A program made the position numbers and the translations under genes. The notes below the pieces were generated by a model, which did no database searches, was not told the DNA's origin, and was given only the letters and a program-made list of their open reading frames with translations. This document shows positions 29,120 to 37,559 of a stretch of DNA of 64,000 nt, one piece after another. The stretch covers positions 7,130,001 through 7,194,000 of the forward strand of contig NZ_CP042997.1 in the NCBI RefSeq assembly GCF_008087625.1. Direction: 5' to 3'. Every line of letters starts with the position of its first letter. Within the stretch, counting starts at the first letter, position 1. This DNA comes from Aquisphaera giovannonii. Lineage in GTDB: Bacteria > Planctomycetota > Planctomycetia > Isosphaerales > Isosphaeraceae.

Positions 29120-29950
29120 TCACTTCACCTGGGAGGGCTCGATCTTCACGTCGCCCAGGTCGACCACGCCACCGGCGGTCACGGTGACGGGGATGCCCTT
29201 CGCCTTCGTCTTCGAGTCCACGTAGCCAACCTTCTCCTGCCAGAGCACCACATTCTGGGGGCCCGCCGGGACGCCCTTGATCTCGAACGTCCCATCCTTG
29301 CCGGTGACGGCGAAGAACGGATGGTCGAAGACCATGAGGTAGGCCTTCATCCACGAGTGAATATCGCAGGCGACGACGATCGGCCTCTTCTCGGCGACGA
29401 GCGTGACCTCGAGTTGGCCATTGGGGGCGAGGATCTGATTGAACGGCGAATTCGAGAACGCCGCATAGCGGACGTTGTGATTCACCGGGTCGCTCGACTT
29501 GATCACGAGCTTCTGGTCCTGGTGGATGGCCTGGGCGTAGGGGAAGAATTCGCATCCCTTCTGATCCAGGATGGCCCTCGGGGCCTTCTCCACGAGCGCC
29601 TTGGCCGCCTCGGGGTTGGTCCCGTTCGGCTTGACCAGGTAGACGAAGCCGTAGGATACCCCCTTGGTCTCGGGATCCACGACCAGCTCCCGGGACGGGA
29701 TCGGGCCGTTCGCGCCGCAGACCTCCACGTCCTTCGGGGCCTTGCCCTTCTCGACCAGGTTCTTCTCGGGGGGCACTTCCGAGCCGCCCCAAACGAGGCG
29801 CCCCTTGATCGTGCCGTATTCGGACTGGGCCGGCATGCTGGAGGCCAGGAGGCCAGCGGCCGGGGTGGCGGCGACGGCGGGATATGCGGCCACGACGAAG
29901 CTGGCCATGGCCAGGAGGGCCCCGGCCGGGGCGCGGAAGAACGAACTCAT
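29120..29950 (-). CDS. exported cupredoxin-like protein, copy 2
   Basis: 276-residue exported protein. A signal peptide (GALLAMASFVVAAYPAVAAT) precedes a beta-rich domain (YGTIKGRLVWGG) and a region with H158 (PVNHNV) and C195-D-I-H198-S-W-M201. This H...C-x2-H-x2-M spacing fits a type-1 copper site, although it has not been shown to bind copper. The C-terminal 70 residues (FFAVTGKDGTFEIKGVPAG) form a carboxypeptidase-regulatory-like beta sandwich. It is clearly related to the lipoprotein encoded immediately upstream (same order, same motif) but lacks the lipobox and the Ser/Ala-rich spacer. GAGAGG precedes the ATG. A role as periplasmic electron carrier for the upstream cytochrome genes is inferred from context. 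Confidence 0.8.
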   Translation of the reverse strand: MSSFFRAPAGALLAMASFVVAAYPAVAATPAAGLLASSMPAQSEYGTIKGRLVWGGSEVPPEKNLVEKGKAPKDVEVCGANGPIPSRELVVDPETKGVSYGFVYLVKPNGTNPEAAKALVEKAPRAILDQKGCEFFPYAQAIHQDQKLVIKSSDPVNHNVRYAAFSNSPFNQILAPNGQLEVTLVAEKRPIVVACDIHSWMKAYLMVFDHPFFAVTGKDGTFEIKGVPAGPQNVVLWQEKVGYVDSKTKAKGIPVTVTAGGVVDLGDVKIEPSQVK

Positions 29951-29978
29951 GACGGACCTCTCGCGGGGTGGGATGTCA

Positions 29979-30023
29979 CCGGTGCCGCCTCGGGGACTGT
30001 CGTCCCCGGAGAGGTGGCACCGG
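29979..30023 (-). terminator. two-part hairpin between cupredoxin-like genes
   Basis: A 13-bp stem (29979-29991 with 30011-30023, one G-U pair) continues as a 6-bp GGGGAC/GTCCCC stem closing a TGTC loop, with a 3-nt bulge on one side. It lies between the stop of the lipoprotein gene and the start of the second cupredoxin gene. It could terminate or attenuate transcription so that the second gene is expressed less, or stabilise the upstream mRNA. Confidence 0.6.
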
Positions 30024-30024
30024 C

Positions 30025-30039
30025 CAGGCCCTGGGCCTG
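30025..30039. other. 15-bp palindrome CAGGCCC-T-GGGCCTG
   Basis: Perfect 7-bp arms around one base, directly next to the larger hairpin and 27 nt from the lipoprotein stop codon. A one-base loop cannot form a tight RNA hairpin at full length, so a protein-binding site is as likely as a transcript structure. Confidence 0.4.
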
Positions 30040-30066
30040 TGGGGAATCATACACTGAGGGCGGATC

Positions 30067-31008
30067 TTACTGGGCGCGCAGGCGAGACGGCTCGAGCTTG
30101 AAATCGTGGACGACGGCGTCGTTCGCCTTGATGACCACGTCCTCCCCGGACGGCGCGGTGAGGAAGCCGTTCTTGTCGAGGCCTTCCTGCCAGACGACCA
30201 CCTTCTGGGTGCCGGCCGGGGCGTTCTTGATCTCGAAGTAGCCCTTGGAGTCGGTCACGGCGAAATACGGGTGGTCGAAGACCATCCACCAGGCCTTCAT
30301 CCAAGGGTGGATATCGCACGTCACTTCGCCTGGTGTCCGCTCCGCGGCGCTGGGCGTAAATTCCTGCTTGGCCTGCGGGGCTAGCAACTGATTGAACGCC
30401 GAGGCTTTCAGCTTGGCGTTGATGTTGTGGTTGACGGGGTCGCTCGACTTCAGCGTTATCGGCGTCCCCGTCATCATCCCCAGGACGTGGGGCTCGAAGA
30501 CACACTTATTCTGGTCGAAGAGGACGGTCGCCGCCGTCATCGCTTTCTTGGCGTCATCGCTCACGCTGGTCGGCTTGCTCAGGTAGACCAGCACATTCTT
30601 CACGCCCTTCGTCCCGCCATCCACGACCAGTGACTCGGAGAGGATCGGGGAGTCCTTGGCGCAGACCTCGGGATCCTTGGCGGCCTTGCCCTTCTCGAAG
30701 AGGACCTTCGGCGCGGGGGGATCACCGGCGAAGACCACCTGGCCCTTGAGCGTCCCGTAACCCTCGGCCTTGACGGGCGCGGCCGCGGCGGCGCTCGACG
30801 ACGCCGCCGGAGCCGAGGCATTCGAGGACGAGCCCCCGGTCGGGGCCGCGGCCACCTTGGGCCCGGACGAGGCGGGGGGAGTGGTCGGGGTCACGATGGC
30901 GTCGCTGGAGTCGGAGGCGGTGCCGCCGCAGCCGAAGACGGCCACCATGAGGGTGGCTCCCAGGCTCAGGCCGATCGAGGAAAGTTGCATCGTCCGGTTG
31001 GTCTTCAT
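30067..31008 (-). CDS. cupredoxin-like lipoprotein, copy 1
   Basis: 313 residues. A lipoprotein signal (LGATLMVAVFGC, lipid cysteine C27) leads into a 50-residue Ser/Ala/Pro-rich tether. The folded part has a beta domain (YGTLKGQVVFAG), then H194 (PVNHNI) and C231-D-I-H234-P-W-M237, compatible with type-1 copper ligands, and a C-terminal carboxypeptidase-regulatory-like sandwich (YFAVTDSKGYFEIKNAPAG). CDIHPWM is a motif common in proteins annotated as plastocyanin- or methylamine-utilisation-like. I choose ATG 31008 because it begins the lipoprotein signal; the frame is open to 31311. It follows the octahaem cytochrome gene by 172 nt, suggesting that it receives electrons at the membrane surface. 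Copper binding is inferred, not shown. Confidence 0.85.
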   Translation of the reverse strand: MKTNRTMQLSSIGLSLGATLMVAVFGCGGTASDSSDAIVTPTTPPASSGPKVAAAPTGGSSSNASAPAASSSAAAAAPVKAEGYGTLKGQVVFAGDPPAPKVLFEKGKAAKDPEVCAKDSPILSESLVVDGGTKGVKNVLVYLSKPTSVSDDAKKAMTAATVLFDQNKCVFEPHVLGMMTGTPITLKSSDPVNHNINAKLKASAFNQLLAPQAKQEFTPSAAERTPGEVTCDIHPWMKAWWMVFDHPYFAVTDSKGYFEIKNAPAGTQKVVVWQEGLDKNGFLTAPSGEDVVIKANDAVVHDFKLEPSRLRAQ

Positions 31009-31180
31009 GTCTCTTTCCACTTCTCCAGGCTGGGGGAGGGATGGTCGGGCGCGGGGCGGGAGATCCGGGCCCCGGGGCGATGCCCTGCGTCGGGCGAGGC
31101 CGAGATGCCGTCCCTGATGCCATTCTCGGGCCTCCCGGCGGCTTGCACAAGGATCAGCCGGCCGAAGCTCGCGGCACGGA

Positions 31181-34100
31181 TCACTGCCCCCCGCCGGTGG
31201 GCCGGGCCGGCGGTGCGCTCGCCGTCGGCGACGGCTGCGCGCCGGGCTGGGCCGCCGCGGGCGGCTGCGGATTCGCCCCGGCCGCGAGCTGCTGCTCGAC
31301 CACGTTCGCATAGTTCAGGAGCGTGTCGCGGATGGCGCGGACCATCTCCAGCGGCTGCTTCTCGAACGTCTTCGGGACCGGCAGCTGGACGTCGCCGCGG
31401 GGCGCCACGTTCTGGGGCATGGCCGTGTAGGGCACCAGCCGCTTCGGGTTCGCGATCCAGGTCTCCAGGAAGCCGGGCCGGAACCGCGACGCGACCTGCC
31501 GGAGGTCCGGACCGTTGACGACCTGCTCGCCGCCGGTCGGCTTGTACGGCCCGACGGCATGGCACTGGATGCACGGCGAGCTCTTGTTCGCCATCATGGA
31601 CCACCCCGCCCCCAGGTAGTTCGGGTGCGCCCCGTTCCTCTCGGCGATGTAGCCGGCCTGATGCTGAGGGATGGTCTGGTAGGGGAACTCGGCGCCGTCG
31701 CGGGCGGCGAAATAGTCCGCGATCTCCTCGGTCTCGCGGCTGCGGGTGCCCATCGCCTTCCCGTAGTGGAACCGCGGCATGCGGAGCTGGGCCGCCGGTC
31801 GGATCGCATACGGATCGAGCAGGAAGAGCGCGAGCCAGGGTGTCTGCACCTTGTTGCCCTCCCTCAGCAGGGGCGGCGGGAGGCGGTTCCAGAAGGCTTC
31901 GAAGCTCGTGCCCGCCTTCTCCTGGGCCACCGTGGAGAAGAGCCAGGCGAAGTCGCCGCCCACGGCGGGGACCTGCCGGATCTTGGTCCGGTCGAGAGTG
32001 ACGTTGTCGCCGATGTTGAAGGTGTAACCCCGGATCGTCACGGGCTTCCAGAGCTGCACCGTCAGCTCGTCCTCGAAGAGCCCGATCGGCATGCCCTCGA
32101 TCGTCACCGGGGCCGTGCCCTCGTCGGGCTTGAGGCCGAGCTCCTGCTCGACGTTCTGGGCGTCCAGCTTCTTGGCCGGGTCGAACTGCAGGTCCGCGTA
32201 GATCTGCGGGATGTAGTCGCCGGCCCGGGCGTTGTACGACGATCGGACGTTGGTCTTGAAGTCGGTGAAGGCGTCGGCGACCTTCGTCCCCTCGGGCACG
32301 ATGAACTTCGGCATCTCGAGGACGTGGCAGCCCGCGCAGTTGTAGCGGTTGAGGACCTTCGACCCCTTGGCGAGCGCCGTCTTCACCTCGTTGTAGCGGG
32401 TCTTCGCCAGGTATCGGGATGCGATCTTCTCCCCGGTGAGGCCGAGGATGAAGGTCATCACCTCCTCGACGGCCGCCGGGTCGTTCGCCCACGCGAACTG
32501 GGGCATCCTGAGCCGATCGTCCCAGGTCTTGTACCGGTCCTTGTTCTTCAGGAAGTCGTAACTCCGGGGCCGATGCAGCTTCTGGTAGAGGAAGCCGATC
32601 CGCGTCTCGTGCCCGAGCTGTTCCTGGTAGAACTTGTCCGTGCCGTCGCGGTCGCCGCCCGCCGCGGCCGGCTTGTCTTCCAGGTACTCCAGGATGTGGC
32701 CGTAGTCGAGCCGGGTCGGGCTCTTGATGCCCCAGTCGTTGAGCGGCGTGCCGATGGGCTTGGCGTTCTCGAAGCCGGGGATCGAGTGGCAGCCGAAGCA
32801 GCCGAGCCGGTTGATCGTCTTCTCGCCGACGAAGTCGAGCTTGTCCTCGGTGCTCAGCCTGGCGACGAACTGGTCCACCTCGCTGAGCGGGACCGCGACC
32901 AGCTTCGCATCCTTCTCCCTGCCCTTGAAGCCGCCCTTGGAGACGTAGAGCTTCACCAGCTCGTCGAGCGCGGGACCCACCTTGCCGTCGCTCACCGGCG
33001 CGACCTTGACCTCGACCGGCCAGTCGCCGGGGACCGAGATGAGCCAGGCGGCGATGTCGGCGGCGTCCTGGAAGGCGAGCTGGAGGTTGGGCATGAGGCT
33101 CTTGGGGTGGTACTTCTCCGGATTCTGGATCCAGTTCGAAAGCCATTTCAGGCCCTTGTCCGGCTCGGACCGGAACTTGGCCGCGACGTTGCCCAGGTTT
33201 GGGCCGTAGTCCGCCTTGGCATACTCGCGGACCGCCTCCGGGAAGCCGGCGGGGTCGTAGGTCGCCGACGGGTCGGGCTTGTAGTTGGGATTGAGGTGCT
33301 CGCGATCCGCCGGCTGCACCGAGGCCGGGTCGTAGGGCCGGTGCTGGTGGCAGGCCATGCAGCCCTTCTGCAGGAAGAGCTCCTTCCCACGCGCCGGGTC
33401 GGTCTTCGCGGGCGGGGCGTCGAAGTTCTCCGGCGGCGTGCTGCGGGCGAACAGGTAGTGCGTGATCGCCTGGATCTCGGCGTCCGTCTTCGGCTGGTCC
33501 TCGGGGGCGTCGTTGTTGCTGACGCCGTAGAACCGGGGCATCCGCGAATCGGGGCGGAACGCGTGCGGATCCTTGATCCACCTCGCGACGAATTCGGGCG
33601 AGACCTTGGCCCCGATGTGGGCCAGGTTCGGCCCGACGGTACGCTCGTCGGTGAGGTCGGGGCCGAACGAGCCCTCGCCGCCGATCGTGTGGCAGCCCGT
33701 GCAGCCGTACCGGACGATCCGCTCGTAGCCCGCCTGGAGCTTCTTGGCCTGGGGGATGTCCGTGACCTGGTGGTGGCACTTCAGGCAGCTCGACTCGGTG
33801 AACCGGGCCGGGAGCATCGGGTAATCCCAGTGGTGGATCTCCTGCCAGCCGTACTTCGCCCTCCAGTGTTCCTCCTCCTCCGGGTCGGCGGGGGTGTGGG
33901 AGGCGAACGTGAAGTCGGTGCCGGATCCCTGACCGCCGTGGCAGATCGTGCAGCCGAAGCTGTTGATCGGGTGGGGCCCGTTGGGGTCGAGGTAGAGCCC
34001 CGCGGTCACGGTCCGCCCCTTCGTGTCCGTCGCCAGCGCGCCGTTTGTCAGGAACGGATGCGCGGCGAAGACCTCGGGCATCGGCTGGCCGGCGGCGTCC

Positions 34101-34918
34101 TTGTCGTAGCCGATCCGGTCGATCCCCTGGTGGCACGTCGTGCAGCGGTCGTAGCGGGGGACTTCCTTGAAGTTGTAGTTGATCGTCAGGTCCGGGAGGC
34201 TGATCTGCTGGATCTTCGTCGGCGAGGCGGCCATGTCGATGCCGGGAAGCCCGCGGAGCCATGCCATGATGCCGAAGTACTGGGCCTCCTTCTGCTCCAG
34301 CACCCGCCTGGCGCGGTCATAATCCCTCGTGTACTTCTCCTTGTCCTTCGTCAGCCGGTCCACGAAGCCCAGGAGCTCCTCCTTCTGGGCCTGCTTCTTC
34401 TTGAGATCGGACTGGGCCTGCTCGAGCTGCCGGGAGAGGTCGCCGAGCTGCTTCTCGGCGTCGGCGATCGTCGTGTTCAGGTAGCGTCGCGCCCGGCCCT
34501 CCTCGCCCCGCTCGATCATGCCGTCGTAGAAGCTGCGGAGGCTGTCCAGCTCCGCCTTCTTGAACTTGCGGGAGGTGTCGAGGCCCTCGGCGTTGGCCTT
34601 CAGCCCGGCCAGCTCGCCCTCCACCTTCCGCAGCTCGGCCCGCCGCGACCCGGCGTTGGCCTCGGCCTGCTTGATCTCGGCGTCGATGGACTCGATCTTC
34701 GCCTGCGCCGTCTCCTTCTGCTTCGTGAGTGCCTCCTGCTCCGAGGCCTCGAGCTTGGCGCGCTCGACCCGCTGGAACTCCCGCTGGACCTCCTTCCACG
34801 GGCGGAGGTGATCCGCCATGATCATCCAGACGATCGCCAGCGTCATCGCGATCGACGACACCGCGAAGACGATGTGGAGGACCGGCTGCGATCGATAGGT
34901 TTCCTCGGAGGCTGGCAT
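31181..34918 (-). CDS. octahaem membrane-anchored cytochrome c with coiled coil
   Basis: 1245-residue cytochrome with one N-terminal membrane helix (VLHIVFAVSSIAMTLAIVWM) and no cleavable signal. A coiled coil (about 40-215, rich in Glu, Lys, Gln and Ala) follows. The long periplasmic part has eight CxxCH haem motifs, the first at C259 and the last at C1116: CTTCH, CTICH, CLKCH, CTGCH, CMACH, CFGCH, CAGCH and CIQCH. Several are separated by cytochrome c-like segments with distal Met candidates (SRMPRFYG; SLMPNLQLAF; LRMPRFHYG). The gene lies 66 nt after the second cytochrome b gene and belongs to the Rieske/cytochrome b operon. It probably replaces cytochrome c1 or f and passes electrons outwards. 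The length and coiled coil are unusual for such a subunit. Confidence 0.93.
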   Translation of the reverse strand: MPASEETYRSQPVLHIVFAVSSIAMTLAIVWMIMADHLRPWKEVQREFQRVERAKLEASEQEALTKQKETAQAKIESIDAEIKQAEANAGSRRAELRKVEGELAGLKANAEGLDTSRKFKKAELDSLRSFYDGMIERGEEGRARRYLNTTIADAEKQLGDLSRQLEQAQSDLKKKQAQKEELLGFVDRLTKDKEKYTRDYDRARRVLEQKEAQYFGIMAWLRGLPGIDMAASPTKIQQISLPDLTINYNFKEVPRYDRCTTCHQGIDRIGYDKDAAGQPMPEVFAAHPFLTNGALATDTKGRTVTAGLYLDPNGPHPINSFGCTICHGGQGSGTDFTFASHTPADPEEEEHWRAKYGWQEIHHWDYPMLPARFTESSCLKCHHQVTDIPQAKKLQAGYERIVRYGCTGCHTIGGEGSFGPDLTDERTVGPNLAHIGAKVSPEFVARWIKDPHAFRPDSRMPRFYGVSNNDAPEDQPKTDAEIQAITHYLFARSTPPENFDAPPAKTDPARGKELFLQKGCMACHQHRPYDPASVQPADREHLNPNYKPDPSATYDPAGFPEAVREYAKADYGPNLGNVAAKFRSEPDKGLKWLSNWIQNPEKYHPKSLMPNLQLAFQDAADIAAWLISVPGDWPVEVKVAPVSDGKVGPALDELVKLYVSKGGFKGREKDAKLVAVPLSEVDQFVARLSTEDKLDFVGEKTINRLGCFGCHSIPGFENAKPIGTPLNDWGIKSPTRLDYGHILEYLEDKPAAAGGDRDGTDKFYQEQLGHETRIGFLYQKLHRPRSYDFLKNKDRYKTWDDRLRMPQFAWANDPAAVEEVMTFILGLTGEKIASRYLAKTRYNEVKTALAKGSKVLNRYNCAGCHVLEMPKFIVPEGTKVADAFTDFKTNVRSSYNARAGDYIPQIYADLQFDPAKKLDAQNVEQELGLKPDEGTAPVTIEGMPIGLFEDELTVQLWKPVTIRGYTFNIGDNVTLDRTKIRQVPAVGGDFAWLFSTVAQEKAGTSFEAFWNRLPPPLLREGNKVQTPWLALFLLDPYAIRPAAQLRMPRFHYGKAMGTRSRETEEIADYFAARDGAEFPYQTIPQHQAGYIAERNGAHPNYLGAGWSMMANKSSPCIQCHAVGPYKPTGGEQVVNGPDLRQVASRFRPGFLETWIANPKRLVPYTAMPQNVAPRGDVQLPVPKTFEKQPLEMVRAIRDTLLNYANVVEQQLAAGANPQPPAAAQPGAQPSPTASAPPARPTGGGQ

Positions 34919-34984
34919 GGTTCTCGGTCCTGTCCTCTCGGTGTCGGAGCCCGGGGCCCGGGGGCCCCCCGCGAGGTCATCGCA

Positions 34985-36577
34985 TCAAATATTGAAGAAG
35001 TACTCGGGGATCGCAACCAGGTACTTGAGGTTGAAGGTCCACCGGAGCACCATCTTGATCGGCAGGCTGGCCATGAACAGCAGGAGCACGGCGAGCGTCA
35101 TGTAGCGCACCATCCCCGCCTCGGCGGAATACCTGCGGAAGAAGAGCCGTCGCAGGATCTCCGGGGTGAGGATGAGGTAGAGCAGGACCAGGACGATCCC
35201 GGGCAGCTCGCGGGCGAAGAAGTTGGCCGGCTTGGACGTCCCCATGAGCTGGATCCAGAAGAAGTCCGACAGGTTGACGTTGTTGAGCGGGATCAGCTTG
35301 TGGAGGTCCCAGTACTCGTAGGGCCCGAAGAAGTTCCAGTTGGGGCCGCGGAGGAACGTCCCCAGGAGGATCAGCACGACCCAGAGGACGAGGTAGCCGA
35401 ACTGGAACGTGATGTACGCGAACTTCCGCTTCGCGATCGTGTAGTAGCCGTTGCCCTCCTTGTTGATGTCGATGTACGGGATCGCCATCAGGCCGACGAT
35501 GATCATGGTGGGCAGCACCACGCCGGCCATCCAGGGGTCGAAGTAGACGAGCATCTCCTGGAGGCCCAGGAAGTACCACGGGGCCTTCGACGGGTTGGGC
35601 GCCACCGTGGAGCTCGCCGGCTGCTCCAGGGGCGCCTGCAGGGCGATCCCCCAGAGCACCAGGACGATCGTCAGCAGGACCATGCAGATCAGCTCGGTGT
35701 ACACGAGGTCGGGCCAGGTCAGGGTCTTGTCGGGCTCCAACTGCTCCAGGTTGGGCAGCCCCTGGGCCATCCGCGCGTCGTTGATCACGGCGCGGCGGAG
35801 GCTGAGCCAGGTGAAGTAGCCGACCAGGACCATCAGCCCGACGATCGGCACGTTGTCCGGCTTCGTGACGATGTCCCGGAAGTCGTAGTCGGTCATGCTC
35901 AGGCCGAAGTAGAGCAGGGCCAGGTTCACCCCCGCCCAGGCGACCAGCCCGTTGGCGAAGAACTTCCGGAGCGCGATCAGCGCGACGAACGCGGCGGTGG
36001 CCCCGATGAAGAAGGTGGTCGGTCCCGCCACGGCGTCGATCGCGTCGCGGAAGAGCTGGGGCAGCACGACGGCCCCGCCGAAGAGGTAGGCGATGCCCAT
36101 CGCCTGGAACATTACCGCGGCGACCGCCCAGATCAGGGTCCAGAGCGTCCGGCTGATCGGCCGGCCCAGGCCCACGGCCGGGATGTGGTCGTCGAGCGTC
36201 GGCGAGCGTTCGAGCACCGCGTCGGGGTGGTCGGTCGCCCCCTCGTGCGTCTCGGCGAAATGGGCGGCGTCCGCCCCCGCCGTCAGCGCGAGCAGCCCGT
36301 TGGCCAGCGCGCAGAGGCAGTACGCCGCGACCATGGAGCCGGGCAGGAACTGGCGCAGCAGCACGAGGAGTATCGCCATCCCGTAGAGGCCGAAGAAGGC
36401 CGTCGACAGCCAGGCGGGCAGCCGCCGCGTCTTGGGGGCCAGCCCGACGCGCGAGGCGCCTTCGCCCACGAGCGTCCCGTAGGCGATGTAGGCGGCCGCC
36501 GCCGCGTTCAGGATCGAGGCGAGCAGGTAGTACCAGGCCAGCCCGAACATCACGCCGGAGGTCAAGTCTTGGTGCAT
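34985..36577 (-). CDS. cytochrome b C-terminal (subunit IV-like) protein with N-terminal extension
   Basis: 530-residue membrane protein with about 12 hydrophobic segments. The part from about residue 283 resembles subunit IV of cytochrome b6f or the C-terminal half of cytochrome b: it begins KTLTWPDLVYTELICMVLLT, and the quinol-site motif reads K331-A-P-W-Y335 where bc1 and b6f have PEWY, so proline replaces the conserved glutamate. The preceding 280 residues carry about seven extra helices with two short His-containing loops (DAAHFAETHEGATDHPD), not part of the canonical subunit. The start has GGAAG five bases upstream. It lies 82 nt after the b6-like gene, so the cytochrome b is naturally split. 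What the extension binds is unknown. Confidence 0.9.
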   Translation of the reverse strand: MHQDLTSGVMFGLAWYYLLASILNAAAAAYIAYGTLVGEGASRVGLAPKTRRLPAWLSTAFFGLYGMAILLVLLRQFLPGSMVAAYCLCALANGLLALTAGADAAHFAETHEGATDHPDAVLERSPTLDDHIPAVGLGRPISRTLWTLIWAVAAVMFQAMGIAYLFGGAVVLPQLFRDAIDAVAGPTTFFIGATAAFVALIALRKFFANGLVAWAGVNLALLYFGLSMTDYDFRDIVTKPDNVPIVGLMVLVGYFTWLSLRRAVINDARMAQGLPNLEQLEPDKTLTWPDLVYTELICMVLLTIVLVLWGIALQAPLEQPASSTVAPNPSKAPWYFLGLQEMLVYFDPWMAGVVLPTMIIVGLMAIPYIDINKEGNGYYTIAKRKFAYITFQFGYLVLWVVLILLGTFLRGPNWNFFGPYEYWDLHKLIPLNNVNLSDFFWIQLMGTSKPANFFARELPGIVLVLLYLILTPEILRRLFFRRYSAEAGMVRYMTLAVLLLFMASLPIKMVLRWTFNLKYLVAIPEYFFNI

Positions 36578-36659
36578 GGGTACTTCCAGACCCTCGTGCC
36601 TGGGATGACTGGAGGAGGGGCGCGACGTCGGCGACGCCGCTCCCGGACGCGTTTCCCGG

Positions 36660-37433
36660 TCACATCGGCCCGCTGATGCCGCCGTCCTTACGGACGCGCC
36701 AGAAGTGGATCATGATCAGCAGCGAGACGGCCAGCGGGATCGCCACGCAGTGCAGGACGTAGAACCGGTTGAGCGTCATCTCGCCGACGGCACGCCCGCC
36801 CAGCAGCGCGAATTTCGCGTCGGAGCCGTTCGTGATCAGCTTGACCCCGTTGAGATTCAGGAGCGAGGCGCCCGGCCCCTCGACGCCGGCGAACGGCGTC
36901 GCCCGGGCCATGTTCGACCCCACGGTGATCGCCCAGATCGCCAGCTGATCCCACGGCAGGAGGTAGCCCGTGAACGAGAGCAGCAGCGTGAGCACCAGCA
37001 GCAGCACGCCCACCACCCAGTTGAATTCCCGAGGCGGCTTGTAGCTGCCGGTGAGGAACACCCGGTACATGTGCAGCCAGACGGCGATGACCATCGCGTG
37101 CGCGCCCCACCGGTGGAGCTCCCGGAGGATGCCCAGCGTGGTGACGTCCCGGAGGGCCAGGATGTCGTTGTACGCGTGCTCCAGCGTGGGCCGGTAGTAG
37201 AACATCAGGAGCACGCCCGTGACGACCTCGACGATGAACAGGAAGAAGGTCGTCCCGCCCATGCACCAGGTGTAGCTGAGGGCGATCCCCTGCTTCCGGA
37301 CGCTCACCGGGTGCAGGTGCAGGAAGAAGTTGGTCAGCATCACCACGACGCGGTTCCGCCGGTCCGTCGGCATCGGGTGGCGGAAGACGCTCTTCCAGAG
37401 CTGAGTCTCGGTGATCTTTTCGAGGAGTGGCAT
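36660..37433 (-). CDS. cytochrome b6-type subunit (N-terminal cytochrome b)
   Basis: 257-residue membrane protein with four main helices. Haem b ligands are H107 and H121 in helix B, and H228 and H243 in helix D. The 14-residue step in B and 15-residue step in D match cytochrome b6 rather than mitochondrial cytochrome b. C57 (SYTWCMGG) aligns with the cysteine that holds the extra haem c-i in b6f complexes. The loop [13 protein letters not shown] corresponds to the quinol-oxidation site region. Being split from its C-terminal half is also b6f-like. It lies 126 nt after the Rieske gene and 82 nt before the subunit IV-like gene. The protein would oxidise quinol in the inner membrane and cycle electrons through the b haems. 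Confidence 0.95.
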   Translation of the reverse strand: MPLLEKITETQLWKSVFRHPMPTDRRNRVVVMLTNFFLHLHPVSVRKQGIALSYTWCMGGTTFFLFIVEVVTGVLLMFYYRPTLEHAYNDILALRDVTTLGILRELHRWGAHAMVIAVWLHMYRVFLTGSYKPPREFNWVVGVLLLVLTLLLSFTGYLLPWDQLAIWAITVGSNMARATPFAGVEGPGASLLNLNGVKLITNGSDAKFALLGGRAVGEMTLNRFYVLHCVAIPLAVSLLIMIHFWRVRKDGGISGPM

Positions 37434-37559
37434 GGGTCTCTCGTCGGCTCGATTACCGTCTTACCTGCGTGGATGCGGACCGCCGGAGGATCGTCGGGGG
37501 GTCATCGGGAGGCCGGCCGGGTGCCCGCGGGGGCGTTCGTCGGGAGGCCCGGGCGCGGA

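Noticed and set aside
28317-29792. 490-residue N-terminal extension of the PQQ-propeller protein
   Set aside because: Overlaps the small membrane protein and the second cupredoxin-like gene in other frames, and a signal peptide begins at 28316.
36577-36660. Frameshift splitting one cytochrome b gene
   Set aside because: Both halves have their own start and ribosome-binding region, and the split falls where b6 and subunit IV are separate genes in nature.
31559-36676. 1705-residue plus-strand open frame across the cytochrome genes
   Set aside because: Opposite strand carries eight CxxCH motifs and cytochrome b haem ligands in three separate, well-started genes; this frame has no recognisable domains.
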